This document shows, in pieces, positions 45,448-57,400 of a stretch of 64,000 nucleotides of DNA. The stretch's first letter is position 1. Each line of letters starts with the position of its first letter. The stretch is from Loxodes magnus (Eukaryota; Ciliophora; Karyorelictea; Loxodida; Loxodidae). Position numbers and translations under genes: made by a program. The stretch spans positions 60,479 to 124,478 of the forward strand of contig CAMPDV010001198.1 in assembly GCA_946699065.1 (NCBI GenBank), given 5' to 3'. Under the pieces are notes generated by a model. That model was not told the origin of the DNA. It saw nothing but the letters and a program-made list of their open reading frames with translations, and did no database searches.

Positions 45448-46227
45448 TCAACTTCCCGATACGATGAACTCTGAATCACTGGATATAGCCACAGCATATA
45501 CAGAATCTGTGTGACCACTCATGGTCTTACAGGTACCTGTCTTGACGTCCCATAGTCTCACCGTCTCATCTCTACTTCCCGATACGATGAACTCTGAATC
45601 ACTGGATATAGCCACAGATCTTACAGAATCTGTGTGACCACTCATGGTCTTACAGGTACCTGTCTTGACGTCCCATAGTCTCACCGTATTATCTCCACTT
45701 CCCGATACGATGAACTCTGAATCACTGGATATAGCCACAGATAATACATAACTAGTGTGACCACTCATGGTCTTACAGGTACCTGTCTTGACGTCCCATA
45801 GTCTCACCGTCTCATCTCTACTTCCCGATACGATGAACTCTGAATCACTGGATATAGCCACAGATAATACATAACTAGTGTGACCACTCATGGTCTTACA
45901 GGTACCTGTCTTGACGTCCCATAGTCTCACCGTCTCATCATAACTTCCCGATACGATGAACTCTGAATCACTGGATATAGCCACAGCATATACAGAATCT
46001 GTGTGACCACTCATGGTCTTACAGGTACCTGTCTTGACGTCCCATAGTCTCACCGTATAATCACTTCCCGATACGATGAACTCTGAATCACTGGATATAG
46101 CCACAGATAATACATAACTAGTGTGACCACTCATGGTCTTACAGGTACCTGTCTTGACGTCCCATAGTCTCACCGTCTCATCATCACTTCCCGATACGAT
46201 GAACTCTGAATCACTGGATATAGCCAC
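45448..46227 (-). repeat. Duplicated block in region C, copy 1 (lag 18 units)
   Basis: The 259 codons are identical in protein to 47,659-48,438. The lag is 2,211 bp, which is 18 units with one 120-bp unit inside. Both copies end at TGA at residue 23 (SGS-stop-DKT) and start after TAG at residue 5 (HTN-stop). Confidence 0.85.
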
Positions 46228-47658
46228 AGATAATACCTAATTTGTGTGACCACTCATGGTCTTACAGGTACCTGTCTTGACGTCCCATAGTCTCACCGTA
46301 TTATCATAACTTCCCGATACGATGAACTCTGAATCACTGGATATAGCCACAGATAATACCTAATTTGTGTGACCACTCATGGTCTTACAGGTACCTGTCT
46401 TGACGTCCCATAGTCTCACCGTATTATCTCCACTTCCCGATACGATGAACTCTGAATCACTGGATATAGCCACAGATAATACCTAATTTGTGTGACCACT
46501 CATGGTCTTACAGGTACCTGTCTTGACGTCCCATAGTCTCACCGTATTATCTCCACTTCCCGATACGATGAACTCTGAATCACTGGATATAGCCACAGAT
46601 CTTACAGAATCTGTGTGACCACTCATGGTCTTACAGGTACCTGTCTTGACGTCCCATAGTCTCACCGTCTAATCATCACTTCCCGATACGATGAACTCTG
46701 AATCACTGGATATAGCCACAGATCTTACAGAATCTGTGTGACCACTCATGGTCTTACAGGTACCTGTCTTGACGTCCCATAGTCTCACCGTCTAATCATC
46801 ACTTCCCGATACGATGAACTCTGAATCACTGGATATAGCCACAGCATATACAGAATCTGTGTGACCACTCATGGTCTTACAGGTACCTGTCTTGACGTCC
46901 CATAGTCTCACCGTATTATCATAACTTCCCGATACGATGAACTCTGAATCACTGGATATAGCCACAGATCATACAGAATCTGTGTGACCACTCATGGTCT
47001 TACAAGTACCTGTCTTGACGTCCCATAGTCTCACCGTCTCATCTCTACTTCCCGATACGATGAACTCTGAATCACTGGATATAGCCACAGCATATACAGA
47101 ATCTGTGTGACCACTCATGGTCTTACAGGTACCTGTCTTGACGTCCCATAGTCTCACCGTCTCATCTCTACTTCCCGATACGATGAACTCTGAATCACTG
47201 GATATAGCCACAGCATATACAGAATCTGTGTGACCACTCATGGTCTTACAGGTACCTGTCTTGACGTCCCATAGTCTCACCGTCTCATCTCTACTTCCCG
47301 ATACGATGAACTCTGAATCACTGGATATAGCCACAGATAATACATAATCTGTGTGACCACTCATGGTCTTACAGGTACCTGTCTTGACGTCCCATAGTCT
47401 CACCGTCTCATCATAACTTCCCGATACGATGAACTCTGAATCACTGGATATAGCCACAGCATATACCTAATTTGTGTGACCACTCATGGTCTTACAGGTA
47501 CCTGTCTTGACGTCCCATAGTCCCACCGTCTCATCTCTACTTCCCGATACGATGAACTCTGAATCACTGGATATAGCCACAGATCTTAATTAATGTTTGT
47601 GACCACTCATGGTCTTACAGGTACCTGTCTTGACGTCCCATAGTCTCACCGTCTTATC

Positions 47659-48438
47659 TCAACTTCCCGATACGATGAACTCTGAATCACTGGATATAGC
47701 CACAGCATATACAGAATCTGTGTGACCACTCATGGTCTTACAGGTACCTGTCTTGACGTCCCATAGTCTCACCGTCTCATCTCTACTTCCCGATACGATG
47801 AACTCTGAATCACTGGATATAGCCACAGATCTTACAGAATCTGTGTGACCACTCATGGTCTTACAGGTACCTGTCTTGACGTCCCATAGTCTCACCGTAT
47901 TATCTCCACTTCCCGATACGATGAACTCTGAATCACTGGATATAGCCACAGATAATACATAACTAGTGTGACCACTCATGGTCTTACAGGTACCTGTCTT
48001 GACGTCCCATAGTCTCACCGTCTCATCTCTACTTCCCGATACGATGAACTCTGAATCACTGGATATAGCCACAGATAATACATAACTAGTGTGACCACTC
48101 ATGGTCTTACAGGTACCTGTCTTGACGTCCCATAGTCTCACCGTCTCATCATAACTTCCCGATACGATGAACTCTGAATCACTGGATATAGCCACAGCAT
48201 ATACAGAATCTGTGTGACCACTCATGGTCTTACAGGTACCTGTCTTGACGTCCCATAGTCTCACCGTATAATCACTTCCCGATACGATGAACTCTGAATC
48301 ACTGGATATAGCCACAGATAATACATAACTAGTGTGACCACTCATGGTCTTACAGGTACCTGTCTTGACGTCCCATAGTCTCACCGTCTCATCATCACTT
48401 CCCGATACGATGAACTCTGAATCACTGGATATAGCCAC
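47659..48438 (-). repeat. Duplicated block in region C, copy 2 (lag 18 units)
   Basis: This is the counterpart of 45,448-46,227. Just below it, at 47,590, the HKHYV unit has become HKH-TAA-Leu, a change not seen in the first copy near 45,380. Confidence 0.85.
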
Positions 48439-49425
48439 AGATAATACCTAATTTGTGTGACCACTCATGGTCTTACAGGTACCTGTCTTGACGTCCCATA
48501 GTCTCACCGTATTATCATAACTTCCCGATACGATGAACTCTGAATCACTGGATATAGCCACAGATAATACATAACTAGTGTGACCACTCATGGTCTTACA
48601 GGTACCTGTCTTGACGTCCCATAGTCTCACCGTATTATCTCCACTTCCCGATACGATGAACTCTGAATCACTGGATTTAGCCACAGATAATACCTAATTT
48701 GTGTGACCACTCATGGTCTTACAGGTACCTGTCTTGACGTCCCATAGTCTCACCGTATTATCTCCACTTCCCGATACGATGAACTCTGAATCACTGGATA
48801 TAGCCACAGATCTTACAGAATCTGTGTGACCACTCATGGTCTTACAGGTACCTGTCTTGACGTCCCATAGTCTCACCGTATTATCTCCACTTCCCGATAC
48901 GATGAACTCTGAATCACTGGATATAGCCACAGATCTTACAGAATCTGTGTGACCACTCATGGTCTTACAGGTACCTGTCTTGACGTCCCATAGTCTCACC
49001 GTCTAATCATCACTTCCCGATACGATGAACTCTGAATCACTGGATATAGCCACAGATAATACATAACTAGTATGACCACTCATGGTCTTACAGGTACCTG
49101 TCTTGACGTCCCATAGTCTCACCGTATAATCATAACTTCCCGATACGATGAACTCTGAATCACTGGATATAGCCACAGATCATACATAATGTTTGTGACC
49201 ACTCATGGTCTTACAGGTACCTGTCTTGACGTCCCATAGTCTCACCGTCTCATCTCTACTTCCCGATACGATGAACTCTGAATCACTGGATATAGCCACA
49301 GCATATACATAATGTTTGTGACCACTCATGGTCTTACAGGTACCTGTCTTGACGTCCCATAGTCTCACCGTATTATCATAACTTCCCGATACGATGAACT
49401 CTGAATCACTGGATATAGCCACAGA

Positions 49426-50403
49426 TCATACAGAATCTGTGTGACCACTCATGGTCTTACAAGTACCTGTCTTGACGTCCCATAGTCTCACCGTCTCATC
49501 TCTACTTCCCGATACGATGAACTCTGAATCACTGGATATAGCCACAGCATATACAGAATCTGTGTGACCACTCATGGTCTTACAGGTACCTGTCTTGACG
49601 TCCCATAGTCTCACCGTCTCATCTCTACTTCCCGATACGATGAACTCTGAATCACTGGATATAGCCACAGATAATACATAACTAGTATGACCACTCATGG
49701 TCTTACAGGTACCTGTCTTGACGTCCCATAGTCTCACCGTATTATCATAACTTCCCGATACGATGAACTCTGAATCACTGGATATAGCCACAGCATATAC
49801 ATAATCTGTGTGACCACTCATGGTCTTACAGGTACCTGTCTTGACGTCCCATAGTCTCACCGTCTCATCTCTACTTCCCGATACGATGAACTCTGAATCA
49901 CTGGATATAGCCACAGATAATACATAACAAGTGTGACCACTCATGGTCTTACAGGTACCTGTCTTGACGTCCCATAGTCTCACCGTCTCATCATAACTTC
50001 CCGATACGATGAACTCTGAATCACTGGATATAGCCACAGATAATACATAATCTGTGTGACCACTCATGGTCTTACAGGTACCTGTCTTGACGTCCCATAG
50101 TCTCACCGTCTCATCTCTACTTCCCGATACGATGAACTCTGAATCACTGGATATAGCCACAGCATATACAGAATCTGTGTGACCACTCATGGTCTTACAG
50201 GTACCTGTCTTGACGTCCCATAGTCTCACCGTATAATCACTTCCCGATACGATGAACTCTGAATCACTGGATATAGCCACAGCATATACATAATGTGTGT
50301 GACCACTCATGGTCTTACAGGTACCTGTCTTGACGTCCCATAGTCTCACCGTCTCATCTCTACTTCCCGATACGATGAACTCTGAATCACTGGATATAGC
50401 CAC
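49426..50403 (-). CDS. Open WD40 segment, 325 codons, 8 blades
   Basis: Eight repeats of the young subfamily, one of them the 40-residue SGSDYT type, are bounded by TGA at residue 7 on both sides. A unique HTCYV variant (Cys4) is present. It is directly followed, three bases away, by the next open piece at 50,407, so the two are separated by a single in-frame TGA. Confidence 0.35.
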   Translation of the reverse strand: MAISSDSEFIVSGSRDETVRLWDVKTGTCKTMSGHTHYVYAVAISSDSEFIVSGSDYTVRLWDVKTGTCKTMSGHTDSVYAVAISSDSEFIVSGSRDETVRLWDVKTGTCKTMSGHTDYVLSVAISSDSEFIVSGSYDETVRLWDVKTGTCKTMSGHTCYVLSVAISSDSEFIVSGSRDETVRLWDVKTGTCKTMSGHTDYVYAVAISSDSEFIVSGSYDNTVRLWDVKTGTCKTMSGHTSYVLSVAISSDSEFIVSGSRDETVRLWDVKTGTCKTMSGHTDSVYAVAISSDSEFIVSGSRDETVRLWDVKTGTCKTMSGHTDSV

Positions 50404-50406
50404 AGA

Positions 50407-51381
50407 TCATACATAATGTTTGTGACCACTCATGGTCTTACAGGTACCTGTCTTGACGTCCCATAGTCTCACCGTCTCATCTCTACTTCCCGATACGATG
50501 AACTCTGAATCACTGGATATAGCCACAGATAATACATAACTAGTGTGACCACTCATGGTCTTACAGGTACCTGTCTTGACGTCCCATAGTCTCACCGTCT
50601 CATCATAACTTCCCGATACGATGAACTCTGAATCACTGGATATAGCCACAGCATATACAGAATCTGTGTGACCACTCATGGTCTTACAGGTACCTGTCTT
50701 GACGTCCCATAGTCTCACCGTATAATCACTTCCCGATACGATGAACTCTGAATCACTGGATATAGCCACAGATAATACATAACTAGTGTGACCACTCATG
50801 GTCTTACAGGTACCTGTCTTGACGTCCCATAGTCTCACCGTCTCATCTCTACTTCCCGATACGATGAACTCTGAATCACTGGATATAGCCACAGATAATA
50901 CATAACTAGTGTGACCACTCATGGTCTTACAGGTACCTGTCTTGACGTCCCATAGTCTCACCGTCTCATCTCTACTTCCCGATACGATGAACTCTGAATC
51001 ACTGGATATAGCCACAGATAATACATAACTAGTGTGACCACTCATGGTCTTACAGGTACCTGTCTTGACGTCCCATAGTCTCACCGTCTCATCATAACTT
51101 CCCGATACGATGAACTCTGAATCACTGGATATAGCCACAGCATATACAGAATCTGTGTGACCACTCATGGTCTTACAGGTACCTGTCTTGACGTCCCATA
51201 GTCTCACCGTATAATCACTTCCCGATACGATGAACTCTGAATCACTGGATATAGCCACAGATAATACATAACTAGTGTGACCACTCATGGTCTTACAGGT
51301 ACCTGTCTTGACGTCCCATAGTCTCACCGTCTCATCTCTACTTCCCGATACGATGAACTCTGAATCACTGGATATAGCCAC
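50407..51381 (-). CDS. Open WD40 segment, 324 codons, 8 blades with internal 4-unit duplication
   Basis: Eight repeats with two 40-residue SGSDYT units 489 bp apart (four units, one of them short) show a small internal tandem duplication. The segment ends at TGA in the context HKHYV. The sequence joins the segment at 49,426-50,403 in the same frame if that TGA is read through. Confidence 0.35.
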   Translation of the reverse strand: MAISSDSEFIVSGSRDETVRLWDVKTGTCKTMSGHTSYVLSVAISSDSEFIVSGSDYTVRLWDVKTGTCKTMSGHTDSVYAVAISSDSEFIVSGSYDETVRLWDVKTGTCKTMSGHTSYVLSVAISSDSEFIVSGSRDETVRLWDVKTGTCKTMSGHTSYVLSVAISSDSEFIVSGSRDETVRLWDVKTGTCKTMSGHTSYVLSVAISSDSEFIVSGSDYTVRLWDVKTGTCKTMSGHTDSVYAVAISSDSEFIVSGSYDETVRLWDVKTGTCKTMSGHTSYVLSVAISSDSEFIVSGSRDETVRLWDVKTGTCKTMSGHKHYV

Positions 51382-52354
51382 AGATAATACCTAATTTGTG
51401 TGACCACTCATGGTCTTACAGGTACCTGTCTTGACGTCCCATAGTCTCACCGTATTATCTCCACTTCCCGATACGATGAACTCTGAATCACTGGATATAG
51501 CCACAGATAATACCTAATTTGTGTGACCACTCATGGTCTTACAGGTACCTGTCTTGACGTCCCATAGTCTCACCGTATTATCTCCACTTCCCGATACGAT
51601 GAACTCTGAATCACTGGATATAGCCACAGATAATACATAACTAGTGTGACCACTCATGGTCTTACAGGTACCTGTCTTGACGTCCCATAGTCTCACCGTC
51701 TCATCTCTACTTCCCGATACGATGAACTCTGAATCACTGGATATAGCCACAGCATATACAGAATCTGTGTGACCACTCATGGTCTTACAGGTACCTGTCT
51801 TGACGTCCCATAGTCTCACCGTCTCATCTCTACTTCACGATACGATGAACTCTGAATCACTGGATATAGCCACAGATCATACATAACTAGTGTGACCACT
51901 CATGGTCTTACAGGTACCTGTCTTGACGTCCCATAGTCTCACCGTCTCATCATAACTTCCCGATACGATGAACTCTGAATCACTGGATATAGCCACAGCA
52001 TATACAGAATCTGTGTGACCACTCATGGTCTTACAGGTACCTGTCTTGACGTCCCATAGTCTCACCGTCTCATCTCTACTTCCCGATACGATGAACTCTG
52101 AATCACTGGATATAGCCACAGCATATACATAATGTTTGTGACCACTCATGGTCTTACAGGTACCTGTCTTGACGTCCCATAGTCTCACCGTCTCATCTCT
52201 ACTTCCCGATACGATGAACTCTGAATCACTGGATATAGCCACAGCATATACAGAATCTGTGTGACCACTCATGGTCTTACAGGTACCTGTCTTGACGTCC
52301 CATAGTCTCACCGTATTATCTCTACTTCCCGATACGATGAACTCTGAATCACTG

Positions 52355-52735
52355 GATATACCTCAGATAATACATAACTAGTGTGACCACTCATGGTCTT
52401 ACAGGTACCTGTCTTGACGTCCCATAGTCTCACCGTCTCATCTCTACTTCCCGATACGATGAACTCTGAATCACTGGATATAGCCACAGATAATACAGAA
52501 TCTGTGTGACCACTCATGGTCTTACAGGTACCTGTCTTGACGTCCCATAGTCTCACCGTCTCATCTCTACTTCCCGATACGATGAACTCTGAATCACTGG
52601 ATATAGCCACAGCATATACAGAATCTGTGTGACCACTCATGGTCTTACAGGTACCTGTCTTGACGTCCCATAGTCTCACCGTCTTATCTCAACTTCCCGA
52701 TACGATGAACTCTGAATCACTGGATATACCTCAGA
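52355..52735 (-). other. Same frameshift present in two units
   Basis: GATATACCTCAGATAA replaces GATATAGCCACAGATAA at about 52,361 and again at about 52,728, three units apart. Each shift is -1 and changes the blade after SYVLS. An identical complex change in two units is best explained by duplication of a mutated unit, not by two read errors. Confidence 0.85.
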
Positions 52736-53104
52736 TAATACATAACTAGTGTGACCACTCATGGTCTTACAGGTACCTGTCTTGACGTCCCATAGTCTCA
52801 CCGTCTCATCTCTACTTCCCGATACGATGAACTCTGAATCACTGGATATAGCCACAGCATATACAGAATCTGTGTGACCACTCATGGTCTTACAGGTACC
52901 TGTCTTGACGTCCCATAGTCTCACCGTATTATCATAACTTCCCGATACGATGAACTCTGAATCACTGGATATAGCCACAGATAATACATAACTAGTATGA
53001 CCACTCATGGTCTTACAAGTACCTGTCTTGACGTCCCATAGTCTCACCGTATTATCTCCACTTCCCGATACGATGAACTCTGAATCACTGGATATAGCCA
53101 CAGA

Positions 53105-54817
53105 TCATACATAATGTTTGTGACCACTCATGGTCTTACAGGTACCTGTCTTGACGTCCCATAGTCTCACCGTATTATCATAACTTCCCGATACGATGAA
53201 CTCTGAATCACTGGATATAGCCACAGATAATACATAACTAGTGTGACCACTCATGGTCTTACAGGTACCTGTCTTGACGTCCCATAGTCTCACCGTCTCA
53301 TCATAACTTCCCGATACGATGAACTCTGAATCACTGGATATAGCCACAGATAATACATAACTAGTGTGACCACTCATGGTCTTACAGGTACCTGTCTTGA
53401 CGTCCCATAGTCTCACCGTCTCATCATAACTTCCCGATACGATGAACTCTGAATCACTGGATATAGCCACAGCATATACAGAATCTGTGTGACCACTCAT
53501 GGTCTTACAGGTACCTGTCTTGACGTCCCATAGTCTCACCGTCTCATCTCTACTTCCCGATACGATGAACTCTGAATCACTGGATATAGCCACAGATAAT
53601 ACATAACTAGTGTGACCACTCATGGTCTTACAGGTACCTGTCTTGACGTCCCATAGTCTCACCGTATAATCACTTCCCGATACGATGAACTCTGAATCAC
53701 TGGATATAGCCACAGCATATACAGAATCTGTGTGACCACTCATGGTCTTACAGGTACCTGTCTTGACGTCCCATAGTCTCACCGTCTCATCTCTACTTCC
53801 CGATACGATGAACTCTGAATCACTGGATATAGCCACAGCATATACATAATGTTTGTGACCACTCATGGTCTTACAGGTACCTGTCTTGACGTCCCATAGT
53901 CTCACCGTCTCATCTCTACTTCCCGATACGATGAACTCTGAATCACTGGATATAGCCACAGATCTTACAGAATCTGTGTGACCACTCATGGTCTTACAGG
54001 TACCTGTCTTGACGTCCCATAGTCTCACCGTATTATCTCCACTTCCCGATACGATGAACTCTGAATCACTGGATATAGCCACAGCATATACAGAATCTGT
54101 GTGACCACTCATGGTCTTACAGGTACCTGTCTTGACGTCCCATAGTCTCACCGTCTCATCTCTACTTCCCGATACGATGAACTCTGAATCACTGGATATA
54201 GCCACAGATAATACATAACTAGTGTGACCACTCATGGTCTTACAGGTACCTGTCTTGACGTCCCATAGTCTCACCGTCTCATCATAACTTCCCGATACGA
54301 TGAACTCTGAATCACTGGATATAGCCACAGATAATACATAACTAGTATGACCACTCATGGTCTTACAGGTACCTGTCTTGACGTCCCATAGTCTCACCGT
54401 CTCATCTCTACTTCCCGATACGATGAACTCTGAATCACTGGATATAGCCACAGCATATACAGAATCTGTGTGACCACTCATGGTCTTACAGGTACCTGTC
54501 TTGACGTCCCATAGTCTCACCGTATAATCACTTCCCGATACGATGAACTCTGAATCACTGGATATAGCCACAGATAATACATAACTAGTGTGACCACTCA
54601 TGGTCTTACAGGTACCTGTCTTGACGTCCCATAGTCTCACCGTCTCATCTCCACTTCCCGATACGATGAACTCTGAATCACTGGATATAGCCACAGATAA
54701 TACATAACTAGTGTGACCACTCATGGTCTTACAGGTACCTGTCTTGACGTCCCATAGTCTCACCGTATAATCATAACTTCCCGATACGATGAACTCTGAA
54801 TCACTGGATATAGCCAC
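53105..54817 (-). CDS. Longest open WD40 segment, 570 codons, 14 blades
   Basis: This piece runs from Val9 of one unit to Val6 of another and spans 14 repeats, two of them 40 residues long (SGSDYT). Fourteen blades would suffice for two seven-bladed propellers. All tetrad positions (His2, Asp24, Trp30) look intact. It ends in the context HKHYV-TGA and is preceded by the same kind of stop at 54,821. The GTG at its N-terminal end is only the first possible start after a stop; no ribosome-binding site or promoter supports a real start. It is most likely a fragment of the interrupted gene rather than an independent gene. Confidence 0.4.
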   Translation of the reverse strand: MAISSDSEFIVSGSYDYTVRLWDVKTGTCKTMSGHTSYVLSVAISSDSEFIVSGSGDETVRLWDVKTGTCKTMSGHTSYVLSVAISSDSEFIVSGSDYTVRLWDVKTGTCKTMSGHTDSVYAVAISSDSEFIVSGSRDETVRLWDVKTGTCKTMSGHTSYVLSVAISSDSEFIVSGSYDETVRLWDVKTGTCKTMSGHTSYVLSVAISSDSEFIVSGSRDETVRLWDVKTGTCKTMSGHTDSVYAVAISSDSEFIVSGSGDNTVRLWDVKTGTCKTMSGHTDSVRSVAISSDSEFIVSGSRDETVRLWDVKTGTCKTMSGHKHYVYAVAISSDSEFIVSGSRDETVRLWDVKTGTCKTMSGHTDSVYAVAISSDSEFIVSGSDYTVRLWDVKTGTCKTMSGHTSYVLSVAISSDSEFIVSGSRDETVRLWDVKTGTCKTMSGHTDSVYAVAISSDSEFIVSGSYDETVRLWDVKTGTCKTMSGHTSYVLSVAISSDSEFIVSGSYDETVRLWDVKTGTCKTMSGHTSYVLSVAISSDSEFIVSGSYDNTVRLWDVKTGTCKTMSGHKHYV

Positions 54818-55318
54818 AGATCATACATAATGTTTGTGACCACTCATGGTCTTACAGGTACCTGTCTTGACGTCCCATAGTCTCACCGTATTATCTCCAC
54901 TTCCCGATACGATGAACTCTGAATCACTGGATATAGCCACAGATAATACATAACTAGTGTGACCACTCATGGTCTTACAGGTACCTGTCTTGACGTCCCA
55001 TAGTCTCACCGTATTATCATAACTTCCCGATACGATGAACTCTGAATCACTGGATATAGCCACAGATAATACATAACTAGTGTGACCACTCATGGTCTTA
55101 CAGGTACCTGTCTTGACGTCCCATAGTCTCACCGTCTCATCTCTACTTCCCGATACGATGAACTCTGAATCACTGGATATAGCCACAGATAATACATAAC
55201 TAGTGTGACCACTCATGGTCTTACAGGTACCTGTCTTGACGTCCCATAGTCTCACCGTCTCATCATAACTTCCCGATACGATGAACTCTGAATCACTGGA
55301 TATAGCCACAGCATATAC

Positions 55319-56290
55319 CTAATTTGTGTGACCACTCATGGTCTTACAGGTACCTGTCTTGACGTCCCATAGTCCCACCGTCTCATCTCTACTTCCCGAT
55401 ACGATGAACTCTGAATCACTGGATATAGCCACAGCATATACAGAATCTGTGTGACCACTCATGGTCTTACAGGTACCTGTCTTGACGTCCCATAGTCTCA
55501 CCGTATAATCATAACTTCCCGATACGATGAACTCTGAATCACTGGATATAGCCACAGATCATACATAATGTTTGTGACCACTCATGGTCTTACAGGTACC
55601 TGTCTTGACGTCCCATAGTCTCACCGTATTATCTCCACTTCCCGATACGATGAACTCTGAATCACTGGATATAGCCACAGATAATACATAACTAGTGTGA
55701 CCACTCATGGTCTTACAGGTACCTGTCTTGACGTCCCATAGTCTCACCGTCTCATCTCTACTTCCCGATACGATGAACTCTGAATCACTGGATATAGCCA
55801 CAGATAATACATAACTAGTGTGACCACTCATGGTCTTACAGGTACCTGTCTTGACGTCCCATAGTCTCACCGTCTCATCATAACTTCCCGATACGATGAA
55901 CTCTGAATCACTGGATATAGCCACAGCATATACAGAATCTGTGTGACCACTCATGGTCTTACAGGTACCTGTCTTGACGTCCCATAGTCTCACCGTATTA
56001 TCTCTACTTCCCGATACGATGAACTCTGAATCACTGGATATAGCCACAGCATATACAGAATCTGTGTGACCACTCATGGTCTTACAGGTACCTGTCTTGA
56101 CGTCCCATAGTCTCACCGTATAATCACTTCCCGATACGATGAACTCTGAATCACTGGATATAGCCACAGATAATACATAACTAGTGTGACCACTCATGGT
56201 CTTACAGGTACCTGTCTTGACGTCCCATAGTCTCACCGTCTCATCTCTACTTCCCGATACGATGAACTCTGAATCACTGGATATAGCCAC
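55319..56290 (-). repeat. Duplicated block in region C, copy 1 (lag 28 units)
   Basis: Two open pieces (78 and 243 codons) are identical in protein to those at 58,757-59,728. The lag is 3,438 bp (28 units less two 3-bp deletions). The block is marked by Arg28 to Gly (ETVGLWD) near 55,374. The 78-codon part occurs a third time at 57,161-57,397. Confidence 0.85.
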
Positions 56291-57400
56291 AGATAATACC
56301 TAATTTGTGTGACCACTCATGGTCTTACAGGTACCTGTCTTGACGTCCCATAGTCTCACCGTCTTATCTCAACTTCCCGATACGATGAACTCTGAATCAC
56401 TGGATATAGCCACAGCATATACAGAATCTGTGTGACCACTCATGGTCTTACAGGTACCTGTCTTGACGTCCCATAGTCTCACCGTCTCATCTCTACTTCC
56501 CGATACGATGAACTCTGAATCACTGGATATAGCCACAGCACATACATAATGTTTGTGACCACTCATGGTCTTACAGGTACCTGTCTTGACGTCCCATAGT
56601 CTCACCGTCTCATCTCTACTTCCCGATACGATGAACTCTGAATCACTGGATATAGCCACAGATAATACATAACTAGTATGACCACTCATGGTCTTACAAG
56701 TACCTGTCTTGACGTCCCATAGTCTCACCGTATTATCTCCACTTCCCGATACGATGAACTCTGAATCACTGGATATAGCCACAGATCATACCTAATTTGT
56801 GTGACCACTCATGGTCTTACAGGTACCTGTCTTGACGTCCCATAGTCTCACCGTATTATCATAACTTCCCGATACGATGAACTCTGAATCACTGGATATA
56901 GCCACAGATAATACATAACTAGTGTGACCACTCATGGTCTTACAGGTACCTGTCTTGACGTCCCATAGTCTCACCGTCTCATCATAACTTCCCGATACGA
57001 TGAACTCTGAATCACTGGATATAGCCACAGCATATACCTAATTTGTGTGACCACTCATGGTCTTACAGGTACCTGTCTTGACGTCCCATAGTCTCACCGT
57101 CTCATCATAACTTCCCGATACGATGAACTCTGAATCACTGGATATAGCCACAGCATATACCTAATTTGTGTGACCACTCATGGTCTTACAGGTACCTGTC
57201 TTGACGTCCCATAGTCCCACCGTCTCATCTCTACTTCCCGATACGATGAACTCTGAATCACTGGATATAGCCACAGCATATACAGAATCTGTGTGACCAC
57301 TCATGGTCTTACAGGTACCTGTCTTGACGTCCCATAGTCTCACCGTATAATCATAACTTCCCGATACGATGAACTCTGAATCACTGGATATAGCCACAGA

